Assembly: GCA_038237805.1 (NCBI GenBank)
Contig: JBBRYI010000006.1
Location: 124,001 to 188,000, forward strand
Direction: 5' to 3'
DNA: 64,000 bases
Source of the DNA: JBBQFI01 sp038237805
GTDB taxonomy: Bacteria; Verrucomicrobiota; Verrucomicrobiia; Chthoniobacterales; UBA10450
The notes below the pieces were generated by a model. That model had not been told where the DNA came from, searched no databases, and saw nothing but the letters and a program-made list of their open reading frames with translations. Both the position numbers and the translations under genes were made by a program. Numbering within the stretch: the stretch's first letter is position 1; every line of letters begins with the position of its first letter. Below, one piece after another: positions 26,530 to 34,672 of this stretch.

Positions 26530-27765
26530 ATGGCTTACCTCAACGAAAATTATCTCAAGCTGCAGGCGGGATATTTGTTCCCGGAAATCGCCCGCCGCGT
26601 GAGTGAATTTTGCGCAGCAAATCCCACTGCGGCAAAACGCATTATTCGTTGCGGCATTGGCGATGTCACGGAACCACTGCCACGCGCGGCCATCGACGCG
26701 ATGAAGCGCGCGGTGGATGAGCTGGGAGTGCGAGAAACCTTTCGCGGCTATGGACCCGAGCAGGGATATGACTTCTTGCGCAGCAAAATCGCGCAGCACG
26801 ATTATCGCGATCGCGGGATCGAGATCGCGGACGACGAGATCTTTGTCTCGGATGGATCGAAGTCGGACTGCGGCTTCATTCTCGACATCCTCGGCGCTCA
26901 AAACAAAATCGCGATCACCGATCCGGTCTATCCCGTTTACGTCGATACGAATGTCATGGCAGGCCACACCGGGGCGCTTGCGCCGGGCGGCGGTTACGAG
27001 GGACTCATTTACCTGCCATGCCGGGCAGAAAATAATTTTGTTGCTGATCCGCCTAACGAGCATGCGGATTTAATCTATCTTTGCTTTCCAAACAATCCGA
27101 CGGGCGCAGTGGCGTCACGTGAACAGCTGACGCGCTGGGTCGAGTACGCGCGACAGCACGAGGCGCTTTTGCTCTTCGACGCCGCTTACGAGGGGTACAT
27201 CGGCCAACCCGACATTCCGCATTCGATTTTCGAAATTCCAGGAGCATATGAGTGCGCGATCGAGTTTCGAAGTTTCTCAAAAACCGGTGGTTTCACCGGC
27301 GTGCGCTGTGGTTTTACCGTGATGCCGAAAGTCCTGCTCGCGCGGACCGAGGCGGGAAAGAAATTGCCGCTTCATCCATTGTGGCATCGGCGGTGGAGCA
27401 CGAAAGCGAACAGCGTGAGCTATCCGGTGCAGCGGGCTGCGGAAGCGCTCTACACCGTGGAAGGCCTCGGGCAAGTGCGCACCCTGATCGACCATTACAT
27501 GGGAAACGCGCGCATCCTCGCCGACGCGGCCAGACAAATCGGGCTCGAAGTTTTTGGTGGAACGAATGCGCCTTACATTTGGGTGAAAACGCCCGATGGC
27601 CTAACGAGTTGGGAAATGTTCGATCGCATGTTGCACGCTATCAATGTCGTCATCACACCAGGCAGCGGATTCGGGTCGAATGGCGAGGGTTACATTCGCA
27701 TCTCCGCTTTCAACAGCCGCGAGAATGCGCAAGAGGTTGCCCGCCGCCTGCAGAACCTGCGGTAA
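26530..27765 (+). CDS. dapL: LL-diaminopimelate aminotransferase
   Basis: Converts tetrahydrodipicolinate to LL-diaminopimelate in one step for lysine and peptidoglycan. It starts MAYLNENYLKLQAGYLFPEI, the hallmark N-terminus, then RCGIGDVTEPLP, CFPNNPTGAVA, and the Schiff-base lysine in SFSKTGGFTGVRCGF (about K250). The 411 aa length is standard. The frame is open upstream to 26323, but that would run through the sod gene and the repeat; ATG 26530 fits the family. DapL is typical of Chlamydiae/Verrucomicrobia, plants and some other groups. Two GCCTAACGA words lie inside (27051, 27599). Confidence 0.96.
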   Translation: MAYLNENYLKLQAGYLFPEIARRVSEFCAANPTAAKRIIRCGIGDVTEPLPRAAIDAMKRAVDELGVRETFRGYGPEQGYDFLRSKIAQHDYRDRGIEIADDEIFVSDGSKSDCGFILDILGAQNKIAITDPVYPVYVDTNVMAGHTGALAPGGGYEGLIYLPCRAENNFVADPPNEHADLIYLCFPNNPTGAVASREQLTRWVEYARQHEALLLFDAAYEGYIGQPDIPHSIFEIPGAYECAIEFRSFSKTGGFTGVRCGFTVMPKVLLARTEAGKKLPLHPLWHRRWSTKANSVSYPVQRAAEALYTVEGLGQVRTLIDHYMGNARILADAARQIGLEVFGGTNAPYIWVKTPDGLTSWEMFDRMLHAINVVITPGSGFGSNGEGYIRISAFNSRENAQEVARRLQNLR

Positions 27766-27832
27766 AAGGTGCGCAACCGGCCCTTGTCGCATGACGAGAG
27801 TCAAGTAGCTTCCGGCTTTTCCGGAATCCCGC

Positions 27833-28303
27833 GTGGCTGCTCCAACTAAAAATCTCCCACAACTATATCGCTATTGCTTCTTGATGACCGGCGACGAGCA
27901 AAAAGCTCAAGCTGTTTTTCAAGATACAATTCGTGAGGCTGCGTCGCATTCGGCCGAAGGCGAACCGCCTAACGACCGACTCTGGTTTTTTCGGGAAGCG
28001 CGCTGGCGTTGTCTTGCCGCGGGCGAACACGGCATGCAGGCGGAGGATATCGAGATGGAAGAAACCGAGGTCGCGCCTGAGGGGCCGTCCCAACTGGGGC
28101 AGCTGGAGGCGCAACAGCTCGCGATCTGGATTTCCGGCGCGCCCGACCCGCAACGGAGCGCGCTCGCTCTTTTTTATCTGGACGAATTCAGTCATCGCGA
28201 AATGTCATCGCTTCTCGAGTTGAGCGTGGCAGAGCTGGGCGGATTAATTTCCAAAGGCCGCCGGCAATTTCAGACCTGGCTCGATGCGCATATTCACTTT
28301 TGA
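27833..28303 (+). CDS. ECF-type sigma-70 family protein
   Basis: A 156-residue protein with a sigma region-2-like start (LYRYCFLMTGDEQKAQAVFQDTIREA) and region-4-like end (PQRSALALFYLDEFSHREMSSLLELSVAELGGLISKGRRQF split over the last 50 residues). The start is probably GTG 27833. The region 2 core is short and atypical, so it may be a diverged or non-canonical sigma. The next gene, four bases on, encodes a single-pass membrane protein, an arrangement usual for ECF sigma and anti-sigma pairs. Confidence 0.75.
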   Translation: MAAPTKNLPQLYRYCFLMTGDEQKAQAVFQDTIREAASHSAEGEPPNDRLWFFREARWRCLAAGEHGMQAEDIEMEETEVAPEGPSQLGQLEAQQLAIWISGAPDPQRSALALFYLDEFSHREMSSLLELSVAELGGLISKGRRQFQTWLDAHIHF

Positions 28304-28306
28304 GCG

Positions 28307-29086
28307 ATGAGATTGCTTAACGTTTGGCGACGCCAGCGCGCGCTCGCGCAATGCGCACCATTTTCCGAGAAACCGTCGCAGGATCGCGCGATGCGGATGG
28401 CGGCCTTTCGCGCGCGAAAAAGTAAACAGAGCGCGGAAGCCTTCGCGCATCAGCAGGCATTCGATCGCGCCGTGGGCGAACTGGTGCAGGCCATTCCCGT
28501 TCCGAAGGAAGCAGCGGAATGGTTCGTGAACGAAAAGCTGGTCGCGGCGGTAAAGAAGCGCGCGTGGAAAAAGACGGCGCGCAATCCGGTCATCGTCGCG
28601 ATTGGTTTGGCGGTCGCGGTCATTCTCGCTATTTCCGTCCACAATTTTCTCGAGCATTTGAAAGAATTTCCAGGATCAACCTCCGCGCGAAAATTGCTGA
28701 CGGTGGCCAGCGCGACGCGCATGTCGCAACTCGAACCTGTGCGGACCGACGCGGGCGATCTTTCCGATCTTTTCTTCATGAAGCATCATCTCGAGCACTA
28801 CGATGTACCCCTGGAATTTTCGCGACTACACACGATCGGTTACCGCGTTTTTGATGACGAAGAAGGACATCCTGTCGCGCAAATCGAAGTCAGTGAAAAA
28901 CGGATGCATTTCTTTTTATTTCCGGCGGAGAAAAAGAAAGCCCCTAACGATCCCGATCTGAAAGGGTGGCGCTATATCGACCAGGAAGGGTGGGTCGGCG
29001 TGGTCCAGCAACATCAGGGTGTGTGTTTCATGGCCGCGTTGCGCGGACGGAAGAAAGATCTGGCGAGTTATTTGTCGAGCGACTGA
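28307..29086 (+). CDS. Single-pass membrane protein, possible anti-sigma partner
   Basis: A 259-residue protein: a basic cytoplasmic part of about 90 residues, one membrane helix (NPVIVAIGLAVAVILAISV), then an extracytoplasmic domain of about 140 residues. The four-base spacing from the ECF-like gene suggests a sigma/anti-sigma module. No zinc-binding HxxxCxxC anti-sigma motif is present, so the anti-sigma role is inference from position and topology only. Confidence 0.6.
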   Translation: MRLLNVWRRQRALAQCAPFSEKPSQDRAMRMAAFRARKSKQSAEAFAHQQAFDRAVGELVQAIPVPKEAAEWFVNEKLVAAVKKRAWKKTARNPVIVAIGLAVAVILAISVHNFLEHLKEFPGSTSARKLLTVASATRMSQLEPVRTDAGDLSDLFFMKHHLEHYDVPLEFSRLHTIGYRVFDDEEGHPVAQIEVSEKRMHFFLFPAEKKKAPNDPDLKGWRYIDQEGWVGVVQQHQGVCFMAALRGRKKDLASYLSSD

Positions 29087-29094
29087 TTCTTTTC

Positions 29095-29119
29095 TGTAGC
29101 GGCGGTCTATGACCGTCGC
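29095..29119. repeat. Small hairpin repeat, TGTAGCGGCG type
   Basis: TGTA, then GCGGCGGTC-TAT-GACCGTCGC, eight bases after the membrane-protein stop. It is paired with the copy at 19466-19490 in layout. It may terminate the sigma/membrane-protein transcript. Confidence 0.75.
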
Positions 29120-29191
29120 TCGAATCTCGCGCGGCAGGACTCGTTAGGCGGTTGACACAAGCGCCTCTACAAGTTGCTTGGAGGCCGCTGC

Positions 29192-29262
29192 GCCAGGGTA
29201 GCTCAGTGGTAAACAGCCCCCGAAAGCATTCGGGGTTGGTCGAGATGCCGAAGGCGCGCTAT
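29192..29262 (+). pseudogene. Degenerate tRNA-like copy next to the intact tRNA
   Basis: The first 18 bases (GCCAGGGTAGCTCAGTGG) repeat the 5' part of the tRNA that begins 89 bp downstream. The D arm, an anticodon-like stem (CCCCGAA/TTCGGGG) and TTGGTCG variable region can be traced, but the T arm and the matching 3' acceptor strand CCCTGGC are missing, and base 33 is not T. It is most likely a decayed partial duplicate. Confidence 0.5.
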
Positions 29263-29280
29263 TTTCAGGGGCAGTTATAC

Positions 29281-29352
29281 GCCAGGGTAGCTCAGCGGCA
29301 GAGCAGGGGACTCATAAGCCCTTGGTCGGGAGTTCAATTCTCCCCCCTGGCA
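29281..29352 (+). tRNA. tRNA with CAU anticodon (Met, or Ile2 if modified)
   Basis: A complete cloverleaf: acceptor GCCAGGG/CCCTGGC with discriminator A, D arm GCTC/GAGC, anticodon loop CTCATAA (CAU) and T arm GGGAG-TTCAATT-CTCCC. The CCA end is not encoded (CACTCT follows). The last anticodon-stem pair next to the loop is A-G rather than Watson-Crick. Elongator Met is the first guess; distinguishing it from lysidine-modified Ile2 needs comparison with the other CAU tRNAs of the genome. Confidence 0.9.
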
Positions 29353-29367
29353 CTCTGACCGACTCGG

Positions 29368-30498
29368 TCAACTTAAGAAATCCGCGAGCGGCGTCATCGG
29401 CTCGATATGGGCGCAGAAAATCTTGAACGCGGCAAGAATCGGAACCGCAAGAATGACTCCGGCAATTCCCCACATCCAACCCCAGAACACGAGCGACAAG
29501 AGCACCATGACGGGATTGAGCGTGAGCGAACGGCCCATCACCATTGGCGTGATGAAATTTCCTTCCAGCGTCGCCAGAGTCAGGTAAACAGCAGGAAAAA
29601 CCAACGCGTAACTAAAGCTGTTGAAACTGAGGACAGCCCCAAGTGTCATGCAAATAATTCCGGTGAGCGCGCCGAGATACGGAATAAAATTCAGGACGGC
29701 GACCATCACGCCCCACATGATTGGATTGCGCAAACCGAGAAACGCGACAGTCGCGCCCACCGCGATACCGAGACAGGTGTTGATGACTGTGATCGTGAAC
29801 AAATAACGCGAAACGTGTGATGCGACGTCGTTCGCGATGGAAACAGCGCGCTTTTTGTCGGAGAGAGTGGGCAGTAACTTGATTAGTTTCGCGAGAAAAA
29901 CTCCGTCGTAGGCAAGAAGGAAGTAAAGGAGGATGAGCAGCGTGACCGCGCTGATGATAAATTCCGGCGTCTGCACGTAGAGAATGTCGCTGAGTGAATG
30001 ACTCTTCACTTCCACAGTTGTTTTCGCTGGTCGATTGTCTGGCGCGGCGAGTTTCGCGACCTCATCGCTTGCCTTGGCCACGCTCTGCATCGGTTGTTTG
30101 AGAGGCACAAGTTTCGTTTGCAACTGGTGCAAACTGTAGGGCGCACCAGCGAGCCAGCCTGCTGCGGGCGTAGCGAGCGAATAAATTCCGTAACCGATTG
30201 TTCCGACCAATCCGAGAAGGATAAGTGCAGCACCGATGAGCGGGCTAATGTGCATTCGAGCCAGCGCGCGGACAATCGGACGAAGCAGATAGCTCAGCAG
30301 CAATGCGAGCACGAGCGGTAACAACACCGCACGCATAAAGTAGATCGTGTAAAAGACCGCGAGGATGAAGAGGCCGGTCAGCGCGATCGATCGGATATCG
30401 AATGGCCCGCGCAACAATTCGGGCAATCGAATCCGTGCCGATGTGCTTTCGCTTTCGTTCTGCTCTGCCGAGACTGGTTTTTCGCCGTCGCGCTCCAT
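29368..30498 (-). CDS. AI-2E family transporter (PerM/YhhT-like)
   Basis: A 376-residue membrane protein with an N-terminal helix triplet, a large soluble loop (about 120-180) and a C-terminal helix bundle containing FLGLRNPIMWGVMVAVLNFIPYLGALTG, here quoted in parts as FIPYLGA, the strongest family motif, plus EGNFITPMVMGRSLTLNP. Members export varied small molecules; AI-2 export is shown for few. The ATG is at 30496-30498. It converges on the tRNA and is not in an obvious operon. Confidence 0.9.
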   Translation of the reverse strand: MERDGEKPVSAEQNESESTSARIRLPELLRGPFDIRSIALTGLFILAVFYTIYFMRAVLLPLVLALLLSYLLRPIVRALARMHISPLIGAALILLGLVGTIGYGIYSLATPAAGWLAGAPYSLHQLQTKLVPLKQPMQSVAKASDEVAKLAAPDNRPAKTTVEVKSHSLSDILYVQTPEFIISAVTLLILLYFLLAYDGVFLAKLIKLLPTLSDKKRAVSIANDVASHVSRYLFTITVINTCLGIAVGATVAFLGLRNPIMWGVMVAVLNFIPYLGALTGIICMTLGAVLSFNSFSYALVFPAVYLTLATLEGNFITPMVMGRSLTLNPVMVLLSLVFWGWMWGIAGVILAVPILAAFKIFCAHIEPMTPLADFLS

Positions 30499-30577
30499 TA
30501 CTTTTGATTAATTCGAGCGTGAGCGATCTTTCACGCGCCTTTCTTTGACGAAGCGCGTTGGCGGTCATTCGAACGGG

Positions 30578-32281
30578 CTAGATCATTCCCGCCTTTAATC
30601 GCGCGATTGTTTCCCGAAACATGCGATAGCCGAAGTGCCCCTGAGGAACGCGAAGCAGTTCCGAGCCGCGCCATTTGCGATGAATTGTCTCGATATCCGC
30701 CAGCCGGACGATGGAATCGAATTCGCCGGCAACAAAAAGTATTCGCTCTGCGGGACAGAGCGGCTCGTTATGCATGGGCGAGCTGAGATGAAAATTTCGA
30801 GCCAGGAGTGACGGTTCGATTTTGGCGCGGCGCAACTCGCGCCGCATAAAAGCCGTCGCCGGATTTTTCCAAACTGCGTGCTCCACGTTCACGATCGGCG
30901 CCATCAGCGCGACGAAACGAAACTCGCGCTCGACCATCGCCAGCAGCGCGCCAATCCATCCGCCGTAACTGCTTCCGAGCACGCCAAATTCGCGACAACC
31001 ACGCGCGCGCAAGGCGGCCATCAACTGCCGCACCTCGATCACACCCTGGCGCAGCCCTTCGGCGTTGCGGATTGGATCGGCGGTGATCGCGAGTTCGCCA
31101 TTCCAGTAACCGCGCGGGACGCGCGAATAGTGATACGGCAAATGCACGAAACATGCGTTCCAGCCCTGTGCATTGAAACGTGCAGCGCAACGGCGATATC
31201 CGGCATCGCGCACGGACATGAGCGCGTGCAACATCAATACCGTCGGTGCGCTCCAGCCGCGCGCGCATGGGAAAAAATCCGCGCGGGCGATGTTGTTCTC
31301 CGAAAATTTTGTATTGACCGGGCTGCGCCAGCTGACCGTGGCACCATAGGTCTCGCCAATTGCGCCTGAGATGTCGCCATTTGCAGGCGCTGCGTAAAAC
31401 TCATGTGCCGTCAGCTTCTCGCACTCCACCACATAACGTTCCATTTCATCACGGCTGCGCGCGTCCAGCCGGTGACGGGACTGGACGAAATTCATCGACA
31501 AACTAACGAATGAATCAATGCCGATGGCGGACATGCGTCGCAGCGCGTGAGAAGCCGCTGAATTTCCAATCGGGAATTGTTTATTTCGCATTCGCTCCTT
31601 CGGCGGTTGCGGCAAATCATCATGCTTCAGCGAAAATTTTTCCTGTAACTCCGCGTAGAGACGCTTGAATGCGGCGGCCAATTCGCGATCGGTGCGTTCG
31701 CGCGCAGCTGCTTTTTCCAGATCCGGAAAATGCGAGATCGGTTCGCCGAACGCGACCCACACCGGCGTTCGTCGCAAAGGCAGCCAACTTTTCTTCGAAT
31801 AGAAGCGATCGCTGCCAACGATCACACAGGGTAAAACGGGAACGTTCGCGATGTGGCCCAGCGCCGTTGCTCCTGATCGGAATGGCGCGCCTTCAAGCAA
31901 CGAACGCGCGCCGTCGCGAATACCGCCTTCGGGGAATAGTCCGACAACGCGTCCTTCTTTCAATCGTTTGATCGCGTTGCGAATTGTGGTACGATCAGCG
32001 CTATCGCGATCTGCGGGAAAAGCGTCGACCGCGCGAAGAAAAATACCGACGATCGGATAGCGGAAGAATTCGCTCATCGCCATCCAATCGATTTTGCGCG
32101 GCACAATCCCCGAAATGATGGCCGGATCGAAATGGCTGATATGATTTGCGGCAAGGATAAACCCGCCGCGATGCTTTGTATTTTGACGGCCCATTACCCG
32201 GACACGTCCGACCGTGGCAAACAGCCAGAACATCAAGCGGCTGACAGCGTGGTTCGCCAGCGAGTGGTAGAGCGTCTGCAT
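30578..32281 (-). CDS. Fusion of PlsC-type acyltransferase and alpha/beta hydrolase
   Basis: N-terminal part (about 1-220): lysophospholipid acyltransferase with the HX4D motif in NHISHFDP and the LFPEGGIRDGA motif. C-terminal part (about 300-567): alpha/beta hydrolase with nucleophile elbow LGSSYGGW, acidic residue in GEFDSIV and histidine in VPQGHFGYR. Such a fusion could deacylate and re-acylate a lipid, but the substrate is unknown. The stop of the Aas-like upstream gene lies 24 bp away, also with a PlsC domain, so the pair forms a lipid-remodelling operon. Confidence 0.88.
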   Translation of the reverse strand: MQTLYHSLANHAVSRLMFWLFATVGRVRVMGRQNTKHRGGFILAANHISHFDPAIISGIVPRKIDWMAMSEFFRYPIVGIFLRAVDAFPADRDSADRTTIRNAIKRLKEGRVVGLFPEGGIRDGARSLLEGAPFRSGATALGHIANVPVLPCVIVGSDRFYSKKSWLPLRRTPVWVAFGEPISHFPDLEKAAARERTDRELAAAFKRLYAELQEKFSLKHDDLPQPPKERMRNKQFPIGNSAASHALRRMSAIGIDSFVSLSMNFVQSRHRLDARSRDEMERYVVECEKLTAHEFYAAPANGDISGAIGETYGATVSWRSPVNTKFSENNIARADFFPCARGWSAPTVLMLHALMSVRDAGYRRCAARFNAQGWNACFVHLPYHYSRVPRGYWNGELAITADPIRNAEGLRQGVIEVRQLMAALRARGCREFGVLGSSYGGWIGALLAMVEREFRFVALMAPIVNVEHAVWKNPATAFMRRELRRAKIEPSLLARNFHLSSPMHNEPLCPAERILFVAGEFDSIVRLADIETIHRKWRGSELLRVPQGHFGYRMFRETIARLKAGMI

Positions 32282-32305
32282 CGAAGTTGCGCCGCGCGTG
32301 AAAAT

Positions 32306-34570
32306 TCAATTCGCGCTCGCCGCGATTATGGGCTCCTCGGCGATTTCCTTGCAACGCCGCAAATCGAGTTTGCCCGAAGCCAGAACAGGGACGGCGTCGA
32401 CGCGCCGGATCATTTTCGGAATCCAGAGGTTGGGGACGCCAGCTTCACTCAAATCGCTGCGCAATTTTTGGAGGTTAATTTCGATCGAGCTTAAAAGAAC
32501 GAGCGCTTCGCCCTTGGCTTCATCCGGAACGCCGATTAGCGCGATAACGCGATCGGATTCACCGCTAATGCCTAACGAGTCGTTAATGCGCTGTTCCACC
32601 GCTTCGTGCGGCACCATTTCGCCTCCGATTTTCGAGAAACGCGAAAGCCGCCCTTCGATGTAAAGAAAACCATCCTCATCGAAGCGACCGAGGTCGCCGC
32701 TTTTGAACCAGCCGTCATGCAACACTTCCGCCGTGCGTTCGGGTTCGTTCAGATATCTCTCGAAAATGTTCGGGCCGCGGAACCAGACCATCCCGCTTTC
32801 ATGCAGAGAAAGTTTTCGATCGGTTTCCGGATCGCGGATGTGGGCCGCAATACCGGGCGCCATCTTGCCGGTGGAACCGACGCGACTCGAAGGCTGAACC
32901 GATTCGCCAGGCTTGCTCGGTTTTGGTTCGGGAAGATTCACGCTTATGACTGGAGACGTTTCCGTCAGTCCGTAGCCTTCGAAAACATGTTTGCCGAAAC
33001 GCTTTTCGAAAGCTTCGGCCAGATCGAGCGGCAATTTTTCCGCGCCGGTGATGACAAGACGAACACTGCGTAATTGTTGCGGCTCTGCTTTTCGCAAGTA
33101 TCCGCGCAAAAAAGTCGGTGCTGCAAGAATCAACGTCGCTTTATATTTCTCGATCAAGGTCGCGATCTTTGCAGTTTCTAATGGCGTCGGGAATGTGAGG
33201 ATACGCACACCTTCCATCATCGGATACCACAAGGTGACCGTGCATCCGAAGGTGTGGAAGAACGGTAGCGTCGCAAGGATCAAATCGTCTTTGCGCGCAT
33301 CGAGAATGGCGGCGAATTGCGAGACGTTGCCGACGATGTTGCGATGGCTCAGAACGACGCCTTTCGGTTTCCCGGAGCTTCCGCTCGTAAAAAGCAGCAG
33401 GGCTTCATCCTGATCACCAATGCGCGGAAGTTGCAGCCATCGGACGAGTAAACGTGCTGGAGCGAGAAGCGCGAGAATCCAAGATGCGAGAATCTTTACC
33501 TTCATTTTTGGCAACACCTCATCGAGTTGCACGCGTTGAGAAGTCCAGGGGAAATCGGGTAAACGTTTCGCCAGCGCGTTCGCAGAAATGATTGTGCGGA
33601 TCTCGGCCTGTTCGATCGCTGATTCGATAGATTCACGCGCGCTCGTGAAGTTCAGATTCACCGGAACTTTGCCCGCGAGGGTGACGGCGAGATTTGCAAC
33701 GACCGCGCCTTTTCCGGGCGGAAGCACAATACCGATGCGTTTTCCGGGAAATGTTTGTTTCAGGTGTCGGGCGAGCGCGATCGCAGCGCCGAGCAATTTG
33801 CCCCGCGACAATGTCGTATTATCAAAACCATCAATGATGGCGGTACGAAACGGATATCGTTTCAATCCGCGCAACGATTCGGCCCCAAGATGACCGCGCA
33901 GAATCGGCCGCTCGTGGTAGGCGCGCTCGCCTAGTTCGAGCAATTTTTCCCGGACCGTCGCGATGTCCGACTCGTTAGGCGCAAGTGGCTGGCCAAAATC
34001 CACGAGCACACCGTAGGGAAATTGCTTCGGCCACTTTGAAAAATAACGACCGCCTTGAAAGGAAAAGATCGATCCCCACATTCGATCCAACCACACCGGG
34101 ACGACTGGAGCGTTCGCTTCGCGCGCGATCAATTCATAGCCGCGCCGCAATCGCAGCAAAGTTCCGGAGCGGCTGAGTTGTCCTTCGGGAAAAAGGCAGA
34201 CTACTTCACCCGCGCGAATTTGATCTGCCGCAGCGCGCATCGCATCCTTTGCGCGACGCGGTGTAATCGGGATACAACCAGCGATCCGCAAAATCGGGTG
34301 CAAAAGTCGATTACGATAATATTCCTGGTCGACGATAAACCGAATCCGCCGCGGACAGGCAAGCTGGAGCACGATCGCGTCTACGAATGAAATGTGATTC
34401 GGTAGGAGCAGAAAACCTCCGGGCGGGAGGTTCTCAATGCCCAGCGCCCGCACGCGATAAATCAACCGGCCAATTGCCAAACCGAGGAAATAAACCGCCC
34501 GTTCGCTGAAGCTCGATCCCATCATTGCTTTATCATTTACAATCTGCGCGACGCGCACTGCAATCGGCAT
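32306..34570 (-). CDS. Bifunctional acyltransferase / acyl-ACP (acyl-CoA) synthetase, Aas-like
   Basis: N-terminal PlsC domain (HX4D in NHISFVDA, LFPEGQLSRSG) fused to an adenylate-forming enzyme (phosphate-binding loop LLFTSGSSGKPKGVVLSH, GYGLTETSPV, DLGRFDEDGFLYIEGR). This is the architecture of Aas, which re-acylates lysophosphatidylethanolamine. The usual MFS-type LplT half of longer fusions is absent; an MFS gene stands divergently next door but is of the spinster type. I use ATG 34568-34570 (754 aa); an upstream in-frame TTG exists at 34594. Words of the dispersed 9-mer lie at 32570 and 33972. Confidence 0.92.
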   Translation of the reverse strand: MPIAVRVAQIVNDKAMMGSSFSERAVYFLGLAIGRLIYRVRALGIENLPPGGFLLLPNHISFVDAIVLQLACPRRIRFIVDQEYYRNRLLHPILRIAGCIPITPRRAKDAMRAAADQIRAGEVVCLFPEGQLSRSGTLLRLRRGYELIAREANAPVVPVWLDRMWGSIFSFQGGRYFSKWPKQFPYGVLVDFGQPLAPNESDIATVREKLLELGERAYHERPILRGHLGAESLRGLKRYPFRTAIIDGFDNTTLSRGKLLGAAIALARHLKQTFPGKRIGIVLPPGKGAVVANLAVTLAGKVPVNLNFTSARESIESAIEQAEIRTIISANALAKRLPDFPWTSQRVQLDEVLPKMKVKILASWILALLAPARLLVRWLQLPRIGDQDEALLLFTSGSSGKPKGVVLSHRNIVGNVSQFAAILDARKDDLILATLPFFHTFGCTVTLWYPMMEGVRILTFPTPLETAKIATLIEKYKATLILAAPTFLRGYLRKAEPQQLRSVRLVITGAEKLPLDLAEAFEKRFGKHVFEGYGLTETSPVISVNLPEPKPSKPGESVQPSSRVGSTGKMAPGIAAHIRDPETDRKLSLHESGMVWFRGPNIFERYLNEPERTAEVLHDGWFKSGDLGRFDEDGFLYIEGRLSRFSKIGGEMVPHEAVEQRINDSLGISGESDRVIALIGVPDEAKGEALVLLSSIEINLQKLRSDLSEAGVPNLWIPKMIRRVDAVPVLASGKLDLRRCKEIAEEPIIAASAN

Positions 34571-34601
34571 TTCCGATGAACCGGTTATTTCCAACTAAGA
34601 G

Positions 34602-34622
34602 GCGGCGATCTCAAGTCGCCGC
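34602..34622. repeat. Hairpin GCGGCGA-TCTCAAG-TCGCCGC in a divergent promoter gap
   Basis: A perfect seven-base-pair stem in the 102-bp gap between the divergent Aas-like and MFS genes. Its frame (GCGGCG ... CGCCGC) is like the TGTAGCGGCG hairpins. At this place it cannot be a terminator for either gene; it would lie in one leader or between promoters. Confidence 0.65.
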
Positions 34623-34672
34623 ACAGACAATGGCGGATCGGAAACAGCCGCTCCTTGAAAGCGTAATTGTGC

